Shown here: positions 38,350 to 46,246 of the stretch, piece after piece
How positions within the stretch are numbered: position 1 is the first letter of the stretch
How the letters are laid out: each line of letters begins with the position of its first letter
Assembly (NCBI RefSeq): GCF_016907835.1
Contig: NZ_JAFBCT010000001.1
Location: 1,178,001 to 1,242,000 of the forward strand
Direction: 5' to 3'
Source of the DNA: Agromyces cerinus
GTDB lineage: Bacteria; Actinomycetota; Actinomycetes; Actinomycetales; Microbacteriaceae
DNA: 64,000 nucleotides
Made by a program: the position numbers and the translations under genes
The notes under the pieces: model-generated
What the model saw: only the letters and a program-made list of their open reading frames with translations
The model's database searches: none
Told to the model about the DNA's origin: nothing

Positions 38350-40602
38350 ATGACGGAAACGGGAGTCAACTCGACGGCATCGCTGCGCCGTCTGGTGCCC
38401 CGCATCTTCTCGAAGGCGCAGCCTTCCGGCGCGGTCGACACGCTCATGCGCACGGTGCGGATGCACCATCCGAAGGCGGATCTCTCCCTCATCGAGCGGG
38501 CCTACACGGTCGCCGAGCGCGCCCACGAGGGGCAGAAGCGCAAGAGCGGTGAGCCGTACATCACGCACCCGATCGCGGTCGCGCAGATCCTCGCCGACCT
38601 GGGCATCGGGTCGAAGACCGTCGCGGCGGCGTTGCTGCACGACACTGTCGAGGACACCGCGTACACGCTCGACCAGGTACGCGCCGACTTCGGCGACGAG
38701 ATCGCGATGCTCGTCGACGGCGTCACCAAGCTCGACAAGGTCAAGTACGGCGACTCCACGCAGGCGGAGACCGTTCGCAAGATGATCGTCGCGATGTCGA
38801 AGGACATCCGCGTGCTCATCATCAAGCTCGCCGACCGGTTGCACAACGCACGCACGTGGGGCTTCGTGCCCGCGGCATCCGCTGCCCGCAAGGCGACCGA
38901 GACGCTCGAGATCTATGCGCCGCTCGCGCACCGCCTCGGTATCCAGACGATCAAGTGGGAGCTCGAAGACCTCTCGTTCGCCGTGCTCTACCCGAAGCTC
39001 TACGCCGAGATCGAGAGCCTCGTCAAGCAGCGCACCCCGCAGCGCGAAGAGTTCGTGCAGAACGTCATCGACCTCATCACCGACGACCTGAAGGCCGCGA
39101 AGATCCGCGGCAAGGTCGTCGGTCGCCCCAAGCAGTACTACTCGATCTACCAGAAGATGATCGTGCGCGGTCGCGACTTCGACGAGATCTACGACCTCGT
39201 CGGCATCCGCGTACTCGTGAACTCGGTGCGCGACTGCTATGCGGTGCTCGGGGCGATCCACGCCAGGTGGACCCCGCTGCCCGGCCGTTTCAAGGACTAC
39301 ATCGCGACGCCGAAGTTCAACCTGTACCAGTCGCTGCACACGACCGTCATCGGTCCGAAGGGGCGTGCGGTCGAAATCCAGATCCGCACGCACGACATGC
39401 ACCAGCGCGCCGAGTACGGTGTCGCCGCGCACTGGAAGTACAAGGAGCGCATGGCGGGCGGCCGCACCGCCGACAAGTCCGGTCAGAACGAGGCCGATAT
39501 GGCGTGGCTCGCCCACATCTCCGACTGGCAGGCCGAGACCGCCGATCCGGGGGAGTTCCTCGATTCGCTGCGGTTCGAGATCGGCGCCAAAGAGGTCTAC
39601 GTCTTCACGCCGAAGGGCCGGGTGATCGGCCTGCCCGCGGGCGCGACCCCCGTCGACTTCGCCTACGCCGTGCACACCGAGGTCGGCCACCGCACGATGG
39701 GCGCGAAGGTCAACGGCCGGCTCGTTCCACTCGAGAGCGAACTGTCGAGCGGCGATGTCGTCGAGGTCTTCACCTCGAAGAACCCAGACTCGGGGCCGAG
39801 CAAGGACTGGCTCGGCTTCGTCAAGAGCCCTCGTGCGCGCAACAAGATCCGTCAGTGGTTCACCAAGGAGCGACGCGACGAGGCGATCGAGCAGGGGCGG
39901 GACGCGATCGCCCGCGCGATGCGCAAGCAGAACCTCCCGCTGCAGAAGCTCATGAACCAGGAGTCCTTCGCCGAGGTCGCAGCGCAGCTGCGGTACGACG
40001 ACGTCTCCTCGCTGTACGCCGCCGTCGGCGAGGGCCATGTGTCGACGCAGTCGGTGCTGGAGAAGGTCGTCGCACTCGTGCGCGACGTCGACGAGGGCGA
40101 TGAGCCCGACCTGCCGATCCCGGTGCGTTCGCGGCCGCTGCCGCGGCACTCGGACTCCGGTGTGCTCGTGCGCGGTGCGCCCGACATCCTCGTGAAGCTC
40201 GCCAGATGCTGCACCCCCGTGCCGGGCGACGAGATCGTCGGATTCGTCACCCGCGGCGCAGGAGTCTCGGTGCACCAGGCGAGCTGCCACAACGTGCAGA
40301 GCCTCATGCAGGAGCCCGAGCGCATGATCGACGTGGAGTGGGCGCCGAGCTCGAAGAGCGTCTTCCTCGTGCAGATCCAGATCGAGGCGCTCGACCGTGC
40401 CGGGTTGCTCTCCGACGTCACGCGAGTGCTGTCGGAGCATCACGTCAACATCCTCTCGGCCAACGTCTCGACCTCGACGGACCGACTCGCGCTCAGCCGC
40501 TTCGTGTTCGAGATGGGTGACACCACGCACCTCGATCGCGTGCTCAACGCGGTGCGGCGCATCGACGCTGTTTACGACGTCTACCGCGTCAGCGACGGCT
40601 GA
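38350..40602 (+). CDS. rel: Bifunctional (p)ppGpp synthetase/hydrolase Rel
   Basis: A 750-residue stringent-response enzyme. Domain order: HD hydrolase (about 50-200, with [13 protein letters not shown] and [10 protein letters not shown]), synthetase (about 240-370, [20 protein letters not shown]), TGS (about 415-475, [19 protein letters not shown]), helical/zinc-finger region (with [18 protein letters not shown]), and ACT (about 670-745). Both catalytic motifs are intact, so it should both make and degrade ppGpp. GGAGGTGA precedes the ATG, and GATAAT at 38325-38330 is a plausible -10. Its last 14 bases overlap the convergent AbiEi-like gene. Confidence 0.97.
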   Translation: MTETGVNSTASLRRLVPRIFSKAQPSGAVDTLMRTVRMHHPKADLSLIERAYTVAERAHEGQKRKSGEPYITHPIAVAQILADLGIGSKTVAAALLHDTVEDTAYTLDQVRADFGDEIAMLVDGVTKLDKVKYGDSTQAETVRKMIVAMSKDIRVLIIKLADRLHNARTWGFVPAASAARKATETLEIYAPLAHRLGIQTIKWELEDLSFAVLYPKLYAEIESLVKQRTPQREEFVQNVIDLITDDLKAAKIRGKVVGRPKQYYSIYQKMIVRGRDFDEIYDLVGIRVLVNSVRDCYAVLGAIHARWTPLPGRFKDYIATPKFNLYQSLHTTVIGPKGRAVEIQIRTHDMHQRAEYGVAAHWKYKERMAGGRTADKSGQNEADMAWLAHISDWQAETADPGEFLDSLRFEIGAKEVYVFTPKGRVIGLPAGATPVDFAYAVHTEVGHRTMGAKVNGRLVPLESELSSGDVVEVFTSKNPDSGPSKDWLGFVKSPRARNKIRQWFTKERRDEAIEQGRDAIARAMRKQNLPLQKLMNQESFAEVAAQLRYDDVSSLYAAVGEGHVSTQSVLEKVVALVRDVDEGDEPDLPIPVRSRPLPRHSDSGVLVRGAPDILVKLARCCTPVPGDEIVGFVTRGAGVSVHQASCHNVQSLMQEPERMIDVEWAPSSKSVFLVQIQIEALDRAGLLSDVTRVLSEHHVNILSANVSTSTDRLALSRFVFEMGDTTHLDRVLNAVRRIDAVYDVYRVSDG

Positions 40603-41200
40603 CGCCCCGACGCCCCTGCAGCCGGTCGTGAGCGAGCATCGCCTCGACACGGTCGAACCGTCGGAGGGCGAGCCCGCGATGCGGCATGCGCGTCGCGCCG
40701 TCGATCCGATGACTCAGGTCGGCGTGGAGCCCGGGGTCGTCTGCGCAGAGCGCGGTGACGATGGATTCGACCTCGACATCGGACTCCGCAGGATCGCGGA
40801 GCAGGTCGAAGCCGGTGCGCACCGGCGTGGTGCACCTCGCACGACGGTACTCGATGATCTCGTCGGGCTCGATCGCCACTTCGCGTACGACCAGGCGCGG
40901 CGCTGAGACCACGGCCACCCTGGCGGTTCGGGGCACGCAGAACTGGGCCAGCGCCGGGGGAGCGGGGAGTGCGCCGTGCACCCAGGCCGCAGAGCGCCGC
41001 TCGATCACGAGGGTGCGCGGGGCACGCAGCGCGACGGCCGCGGCACGCAGCGACGGCAGGTCGGGTTCGTCGACCGGCGCCCATGCCTCGTCGACCAGCA
41101 TGAGCTCACCGTCGATGCGGGCGGCGCAGAGCTCGGCGATCGAGAGGTCGTCGACGCTGAGCACGGTCGGGAGCTTGGCCATATGCACATGCTGCGGCAT
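40589..41200 (-). CDS. Hypothetical protein, AbiEi antitoxin-like
   Basis: A 203-residue soluble protein. The central segment ([21 protein letters not shown], then [22 protein letters not shown]) resembles the C-terminal domain of AbiEi-type IV antitoxin-like proteins common in actinobacteria, which begin with a winged helix; here that N-terminal winged helix is not evident and no AbiEii nucleotidyltransferase partner is adjacent. The start could be ATG at 41200 or 41182; neither has a good ribosome binding site. The last 14 bases are antisense to the end of rel. Function is unknown; the family call is tentative. Confidence 0.6.
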   Translation of the reverse strand: MPQHVHMAKLPTVLSVDDLSIAELCAARIDGELMLVDEAWAPVDEPDLPSLRAAAVALRAPRTLVIERRSAAWVHGALPAPPALAQFCVPRTARVAVVSAPRLVVREVAIEPDEIIEYRRARCTTPVRTGFDLLRDPAESDVEVESIVTALCADDPGLHADLSHRIDGATRMPHRGLALRRFDRVEAMLAHDRLQGRRGVSRR

Positions 41201-41249
41201 CCGCGCCGTTCAGGACGCAGGCCGCAGTGATCTGTGGACAACCGCACCG

Positions 41250-41289
41250 CGCGCTCGATGAACGCGGCCGAGACCGCGAATCGAGCGCG
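41250..41289 (-). terminator. Terminator-like hairpin after the DUF349 gene
   Basis: A perfect 10-bp stem CGCGCTCGAT/ATCGAGCGCG with an inner CGCGG/CCGCG hairpin lies just past the DUF349 stop on the minus strand, followed by GTGCGGTTG. There is no strong U-tract. Confidence 0.55.
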
Positions 41290-41295
41290 GAGAAC

Positions 41296-42528
41296 TCAGC
41301 CGCCGACGGCCTTCAGCCAGGCGCGGCGCGCGTCGAGGGCCTCGCGAGCGGATGCCGCGGCCTTCGCGTCGCCCGATGCCTCTGCGGCGGCGAGCTCGGC
41401 TTCGAGCTTGTCGATCGCGTCGTGCAGCTGGCCGAGCATGCCTTCGGAGCGCGCCTTCTTCTCGGGGTCCTCGCGCTGCCAGCGCTCCTCCTCGAGCGAC
41501 TTCACATGGTTCTCGATCTTGCGGAGCCGGTCTTCGACGACCCGCACCTGATCGCGCGGAACCTTGCCGATCTCGTCCCACTTGCGCTGGATCTTGTTGA
41601 GGTCGGCGCGAGCCTGCTTGGGGTCCTTCGCGGTCAGCAGCGGCTCCGCCTCGGTGAGGAGCGCGAGCTTCTCGTCGAGGTTGGCGCGGTAACTCTCGTC
41701 TTCTTGGGCATCGATCTCGGCCTTGGCGCTGAAGAGCACGTCACCAGCGGCCTTGAACTTCGCCCACAGTGCATCGTCGAGCTTCTTGCCCGCACGGCCG
41801 GCGAGCTTCCACTCGTCGAGCAGGTGACGGTAGTCGCCCACCGCGTCGGCGCCGCGCGGCGCGAGTGCCTCGGCGCGCTCGATGAGCGCCTGCTTGCGCG
41901 TGCGCACGTCGCGGTGCGCGGCGTCGAGCTCGGCGAAGAAGGCCTTGCGGTGCGTCTCGATCGTCGAGCGGGCGGCACGGAAGCGCTTCCACAGCTCGTT
42001 GGCCTCGTTCTTCGGCAGACGGGGGCCGTCTTGCTGGTGGAGCTGCCAGCGGGCGAAGAGCTCGTCGAGTTCGGCCGTCGCCTGCTTCCACTGCGTCTTC
42101 GCAGGGTCGCCGGCAGCGAGTGATTCGGCGGCCTCGACGATCGCGGTGCGTTCCGCGATCGCCTCGGCGACCGCGGCCTTCGACTCGGCCTGCTGCTGCT
42201 CCGTCAGCTCCTTGGTGGTGCCGGAGAGCGCCTCGAGACGCTGCGCGAGCGACTCGAGGTCGCCGACGGCGTTCGCGGTGGAGACGGAGGAACGGAGAGC
42301 GGCGACGGCCTTCGAGACATCGGCTGCGGGAGCGCCGCGACGGACGCGCTGCTCGAGCAGGCCCACCTGGCCCGCGAGGTCGGCGTACTTGCGCTCGAAG
42401 TAGGCGAGTGCCTCTTCAGCCGAACCGTCGGGGTACTGCCCGACCGCTCGTTCGCCGTCGCTCGTGCGCACGAAGACGGTGCCCGTCTCGTCGACGCGGC
42501 CCCACGGTTGCTGATCTGAATCGGTCAC
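41296..42528 (-). CDS. DUF349 coiled-coil protein
   Basis: A 410-residue, almost wholly helical cytoplasmic protein made of repeated DUF349 modules: segments such as ALWAKFKAAGDVLF, KRFRAARSTIETHRKAFF-like stretches, and KIQRKWDEIGKVPRDQV, each with the W-x(3)F/W pattern. The N-terminal 30 residues form a small beta segment (GRVDETGTVFVRTSDGERAV). In Escherichia coli the distant relative is YicC-neighbour HflX-unrelated; the actinobacterial proteins have no assigned role. A GTG start with GGGTGAGG upstream. It precedes a terminator and follows the cyclophilin gene on the same strand with 88 bp between. Confidence 0.85.
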   Translation of the reverse strand: MTDSDQQPWGRVDETGTVFVRTSDGERAVGQYPDGSAEEALAYFERKYADLAGQVGLLEQRVRRGAPAADVSKAVAALRSSVSTANAVGDLESLAQRLEALSGTTKELTEQQQAESKAAVAEAIAERTAIVEAAESLAAGDPAKTQWKQATAELDELFARWQLHQQDGPRLPKNEANELWKRFRAARSTIETHRKAFFAELDAAHRDVRTRKQALIERAEALAPRGADAVGDYRHLLDEWKLAGRAGKKLDDALWAKFKAAGDVLFSAKAEIDAQEDESYRANLDEKLALLTEAEPLLTAKDPKQARADLNKIQRKWDEIGKVPRDQVRVVEDRLRKIENHVKSLEEERWQREDPEKKARSEGMLGQLHDAIDKLEAELAAAEASGDAKAAASAREALDARRAWLKAVGG

Positions 42529-42616
42529 GGCCTCACCCTGTCGTATGTCGGATGCCGCCCGGAGGCGACGTTGACGGCATCAAGCCTATTGCACCGCCGA
42601 GGGGCGGCGCGGGCCG

Positions 42617-43393
42617 TCACTCGATCGTGAACGCCGTGATCGTGGTCGGTACGGCGGGTGCGCCGTCGCCGGCGCCATCGCTCGTGCCCGCGTCGAGCAC
42701 ACCGGCGCGGAGTTCGTCGAGACCACTCGTCACCTTGCCGATGACCGTGTACCCGCCGGTGTCACCGGGCAGCGTCGTGTCCTCGTAGACGATGAAGAAC
42801 TGGCTGCCGTTGCTGTACTGGGAATCAGCACGCGCCATCGCGATCGTGCCGGCCGGGTAGAGCGCGTCGGCCGGAGCGTTCTCGACGGGGCCGTAGCTGT
42901 AGCCGGGACCGCCGGTGCCGTCGCCGTTCGGGTCGCCGCACTGCAGCACCCAGAGGCCCTCGGTCGTGAGGCGGTGGCAGCTCGTGCCGGTGTAGAAGCC
43001 CGACTGGATGAGGCTGATCTCGCTCGAGACGGCCTGCGGAGCAGCCGCGCCGTCGAGCTCGACCCCGAGGGGGATGTCGTTGAGTGTGAGCGTGCCGGTC
43101 CAGGTGCGGTCCTCGGCGATGTCGGCCGAGGGCACGTCGCCCTGGTTCTCGCCCTCGGCGGGAGTCGGGGTCGGCGTGGGAGTCGCGGTGGCGGCCGGCT
43201 CGGCGCCGGGTCCGCCGCTGAAGTAGAAGATCTGCGCGGCCGTCGCGAGGGCGAGCACGACGACGAGCGCGAGCACCGCGATCACGTTGTCGCGGGTGCG
43301 CCGGCGTGCCTTCCGGGTGTGGACTTCCTGGCGTGCCTGGTAGGTGCGAAGGCGCGCTCGTTCTTCACGCGCCTGCCGGTCGTTCGATGCCAC
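42617..43393 (-). CDS. Membrane-anchored peptidyl-prolyl cis-trans isomerase (cyclophilin)
   Basis: A 258-residue cyclophilin. An N-terminal basic cytoplasmic part (40 residues) leads into one transmembrane helix ([20 protein letters not shown], about 43-62), then a Thr/Pro linker and an extracytoplasmic cyclophilin domain with [26 protein letters not shown] and [10 protein letters not shown]. The catalytic Arg is in CHR. It would assist folding of secreted proteins. Start is the GTG at 43393 with AAGGAG five bases upstream. In M. tuberculosis a similar ppiB lies next to relA, so the position is ancestral. Confidence 0.92.
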   Translation of the reverse strand: MASNDRQAREERARLRTYQARQEVHTRKARRRTRDNVIAVLALVVVLALATAAQIFYFSGGPGAEPAATATPTPTPTPAEGENQGDVPSADIAEDRTWTGTLTLNDIPLGVELDGAAAPQAVSSEISLIQSGFYTGTSCHRLTTEGLWVLQCGDPNGDGTGGPGYSYGPVENAPADALYPAGTIAMARADSQYSNGSQFFIVYEDTTLPGDTGGYTVIGKVTSGLDELRAGVLDAGTSDGAGDGAPAVPTTITAFTIE

Positions 43394-43478
43394 GCATGCT
43401 CCTTCTCGGGACTCCTGCGTGCCGACTCTACGCAAGGCGGGGTGCCCAGACCAATCGCCGCACCGATCAGGACCCGAG

Positions 43479-43588
43479 ATCCGGTGCCGGATGCCGCGCC
43501 ACTGGTCGGCTCCGTGGTCGATTCCGGCCCGGGCTCCGGTGTCGGATGCCGCGACTACGCTTGACGGCATGGTGGATTCCGGCCCGGG
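43479..43588 (+). repeat. 55-bp imperfect tandem duplication at the rarA start
   Basis: Two adjacent 55-bp copies, 43479-43533 and 43534-43588, are identical in their first 20 (two mismatches) and last 14 positions and diverged in the middle. The second copy holds the rarA ATG (43569); the first holds GTGGTCGATTCC in the equivalent place, so the start region itself was duplicated. Confidence 0.75.
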
Positions 43589-45002
43589 GCTGCGTTCAGG
43601 CGCGACCCCGCTCGCGGTGCGCATGCGCCCGACGAGCCTCGACGAGGTGGCCGGCCAACGGCACCTGTTGACGCCCGGTTCGCCCCTCGTCGCCCTCGCC
43701 GGCGATCGCTCGGGGGAGTCCGGGTCGGTCTCCGTCATCCTCTGGGGTCCGCCCGGCACCGGCAAGACGACACTCGCCCAGGCGATCGCCCGTTCGTCGG
43801 GCCGCAAGTTCGTCGAGCTGTCGGCCGTGTCGGCCGGAGTGCGCGACGTGCGCCAGGTCATGGAGGAGGCGCGGGCGAGCCGCGATCTCTACGGCCTCTC
43901 GACCGTGCTCTTCCTCGATGAGATCCACCGCTTCACGAAGGCCCAGCAAGACGCCCTGCTGCCGGGCGTCGAGAACGGGTGGGTCATCCTCGTGGCCGCG
44001 ACCACCGAGAACCCGTCGTTCTCGGTCATCTCGCCGCTCCTGTCCCGTTCGCTCCTGCTCACCCTCGAGCTCCTCACCGACGACGACCTCGGGGTGCTGG
44101 TCGATCGGGCGGTCGCCGATCCGCGCGGCCTGTCGGGCAAGGTGGCGCTCGACCCCGAGGCGCGGGCCGCCATCATCCGGCTCGCCTCAGGCGACGCGAG
44201 ACGTGCACTCACGGCGCTCGAGGCCGCTGCCGTGGCCGCGGCGCAGGCGATTCCCGCTGCGCCGGAGCCGGGTGACGACGGCGACGAGACGGCTGCCACC
44301 GACACGAACGGCGCCGACGAGTCGTCGGCCGATGGCGAGACGGATGCCGCGGCATCCGCTGCGCCCGTCATCACCACCGACATCGTGGCCCGCGCCGTCG
44401 ACCGCGCGCTGCTGCGCTACGACCGCAACGGCGACGAGCACTACGACGTCATCAGCGCGTTCATCAAGTCGGTGCGGGGCAGCGACGTCGACGCCTCGCT
44501 GCACTATCTCGCGCGCATGATCGAGGCCGGCGAAGACCCGCGGTTCATCGCGCGCCGCATCATCGTGCTCGCCTCCGAAGACATCGGCCTCGCCGATCCG
44601 AGCGCGCTCGGCGTGGCCGTCGCCGCGGCCGACGCCGTGCAGTTCATCGGCATGCCCGAGGGGCGCATCCCGCTCGCCCAGGCCGTCGTGCACCTGGCCA
44701 CCGCCCCGAAGTCGAACGCGGCCTACGTCGGCATCGACCGGGCGATCGCCGACGTGCGCGAGGGCAAAGCAGGCCGGGTGCCGAAGCACCTGCGCGACGC
44801 GCACTACCCGGGGGCGAAGCGGCTCGGCCACGGCAAGGGCTACAAGTACCCGCACGACGACGAGATCGGCGTCGTGGCGCAGGAATACCTGCCCGAGTCG
44901 CTGCGCGGCGCCGTGTACTACGAGCCCGCCGAGCACGGCAACGAGCGCGAGGTCTCTGCGCGGCTCGCGAAGCTGCGGCGCATCGTTCGCGGCGGGCGAT
45001 GA
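43569..45002 (+). CDS. rarA: Replication-associated recombination protein RarA (MgsA)
   Basis: A 477-residue AAA+ ATPase that acts at stalled replication forks. It starts [30 protein letters not shown], with Walker [14 protein letters not shown] at about 60-73, Walker [11 protein letters not shown] at about 115-124, ATTENPSF sensor at about 145, and the C-terminal tetramerisation domain ([16 protein letters not shown]). An acidic Ala/Asp/Thr-rich insert of about 35 residues lies between the ATPase and C-terminal domains. The start region sits in a short tandem duplication. Single gene, divergent from the cyclophilin. Confidence 0.93.
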   Translation: MVDSGPGLRSGATPLAVRMRPTSLDEVAGQRHLLTPGSPLVALAGDRSGESGSVSVILWGPPGTGKTTLAQAIARSSGRKFVELSAVSAGVRDVRQVMEEARASRDLYGLSTVLFLDEIHRFTKAQQDALLPGVENGWVILVAATTENPSFSVISPLLSRSLLLTLELLTDDDLGVLVDRAVADPRGLSGKVALDPEARAAIIRLASGDARRALTALEAAAVAAAQAIPAAPEPGDDGDETAATDTNGADESSADGETDAAASAAPVITTDIVARAVDRALLRYDRNGDEHYDVISAFIKSVRGSDVDASLHYLARMIEAGEDPRFIARRIIVLASEDIGLADPSALGVAVAAADAVQFIGMPEGRIPLAQAVVHLATAPKSNAAYVGIDRAIADVREGKAGRVPKHLRDAHYPGAKRLGHGKGYKYPHDDEIGVVAQEYLPESLRGAVYYEPAEHGNEREVSARLAKLRRIVRGGR

Positions 45003-45047
45003 CCGCCACGAGTCTGAGAGCCCCCGGTGGGGCGCACTGCGCCGTCG

Positions 45048-45056
45048 TGATATCAT
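45048..45056 (+). promoter_or_regulatory. Extended -10 promoter of rpsD
   Basis: TGATATCAT is an extended -10 (TGnTATnAT type). It predicts a start near 45063 and a leader of about 155 bases before rpsD, room for structure or autoregulation. The gap 45003-45218 shows no coding frame. Confidence 0.5.
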
Positions 45057-45218
45057 TTCCGTTGGCCTGAAGCCTGATTCTCGAGCGCGGCTGCGAGAGA
45101 GTCACCGGCGAATGGGTGCGATCTGTAGCCGATCCACCCTTGGCGAATCCCTCTGACACAGATTCCCGGCGCACGATCGCGCCGTGAATTCACTTGAGAT
45201 TCTTCCGAAAGGACATTC

Positions 45219-45842
45219 GTGTCGAACCAGTCACGTAGCAAGACCCGCCTCTCCCGTGCGCTCGGCGTCGCCCTCACCCCGAAGGCCGCCCGCTACATGG
45301 AGAAGCGCCCGTACGCTCCCGGTGAGCACGGCCGCACCAAGCGCAAGCAGGACAGCGACTACGCCGTTCGTCTGCGCGAGAAGCAGCGCCTGCGCGCCCA
45401 GTACGGCATCCGCGAGAAGCAGCTGCGCATCGCCTTCAACGAGGCGCGCCGCACCGACGGCCTGACCGGTGAGAACCTGGTCGAGCTGCTCGAGATGCGT
45501 CTCGACGCCATCGTGCTGCGTGCCGGCTTCGCCCGCACCATCTCGCAGGCGCGCCAGTTCGTGGTGCACCGCCACATCCTCGTCGACGGCCAGCTCGTCG
45601 ACCGCCCCTCGTTCCGCGTGAAGCCGGGCCAGCTCGTGCACGTCAAGGCACGCAGCGAGGGCACCGAGCCGTTCCAGGTCGCCGCTGCCGGCGGTCACGT
45701 CGACGTGCTCCCCAAGCTCCCCACGTACCTCGAGGTCGAGCTCGACAAGCTCCAGGTGAAGCTCGTCCGTCGCCCGAAGCGCGCCGAGGTCCCCGTGACC
45801 TGTGACGTGCAGCTGGTCGTCGAGTACTACGCAGCTCGCTGA
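45219..45842 (+). CDS. rpsD: 30S ribosomal protein S4
   Basis: A 207-residue primary rRNA-binding protein of the small subunit, needed early in 16S folding. The N-terminal part (SKTRLSRALGVALTPKAARYMEKRPY) lacks the zinc cysteines of some S4 paralogues. The S4 RNA-binding domain covers about 95-165 (MRLDAIVLRAGFARTISQARQFVVHRHILVDG). GTG start with GAAAGGA upstream. S4 often represses its own translation; the long leader would allow that, but no alpha-operon genes are nearby since this is a stand-alone rpsD as in other actinobacteria of this group. Confidence 0.97.
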   Translation: MSNQSRSKTRLSRALGVALTPKAARYMEKRPYAPGEHGRTKRKQDSDYAVRLREKQRLRAQYGIREKQLRIAFNEARRTDGLTGENLVELLEMRLDAIVLRAGFARTISQARQFVVHRHILVDGQLVDRPSFRVKPGQLVHVKARSEGTEPFQVAAAGGHVDVLPKLPTYLEVELDKLQVKLVRRPKRAEVPVTCDVQLVVEYYAAR

Positions 45843-45857
45843 CGCAGAGCAGTTGAG

Positions 45858-45893
45858 ACAGGGGTCGCGGGGTTTCCCGCGGCCCCTGTGTCG
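45858..45893 (+). terminator. Terminator of rpsD
   Basis: A 14-bp stem (ACAGGGGTCGCGGG with its complement, one G-U pair) and GTTT loop, 15 bases past the rpsD stop, followed by GTCGTA. The T-run is weak. Confidence 0.7.
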
Positions 45894-45988
45894 TACCCGG
45901 CGACCGCCTGCGGTGCGGCCACTAGACTGGTGCGAGGCGTGCCGAGCGCACCGCAAGGCGACACATCGATCAGGAGCAGGAGCACCTC

Positions 45989-46192
45989 GTGAAGAGCATT
46001 CTGTGGTTCACCGTCGGCGTCGCGGCCGGATTCGCGGTCGCGCACCAGGTCAACCAGACCAAGCAGGGGCGAGACTTCTTCTCCGCGGTCGACGTGAAGG
46101 CCCGCGCCTTCGGCCACGCGATCGCCGAGGGCTACCACGCCCGCGACGCCGAGCTCCGAGCCGAGCAGGGCGAGACTCCCGCGGCTCTCTGA
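45989..46192 (+). CDS. Small single-span membrane protein between rpsD and alaS
   Basis: A 67-residue protein: hydrophobic helix at residues 3-19 (ILWFTVGVAAGFAVAHQV) followed by a charged helical tail (FFSAVDVKARAFGHAIAEGYHARDAELRAE). Function is unknown. Many actinobacteria carry small membrane proteins (DUF948, DUF6167-like) in exactly this place upstream of alaS; this looks like the local counterpart. GAGCAGGAG-type sequence precedes the GTG/ATG region. It is 54 bases before alaS and probably co-transcribed with it. Confidence 0.75.
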   Translation: MKSILWFTVGVAAGFAVAHQVNQTKQGRDFFSAVDVKARAFGHAIAEGYHARDAELRAEQGETPAAL

Positions 46193-46246
46193 GTCGCGAC
46201 CACGATGTGATGCCCGGACGCCCGGGCAACGACTGAGAACGGAACC

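Noticed and set aside
36784..40650. 1,288-residue antisense frame across secD, secF and rel
   Set aside because: Same codon-bias artefact; all three sense genes have intact motifs and ribosome binding sites.
41233..41241. Replication origin
   Set aside because: A single DnaA box without AT-rich DNA, dnaA or dnaN; not an origin.
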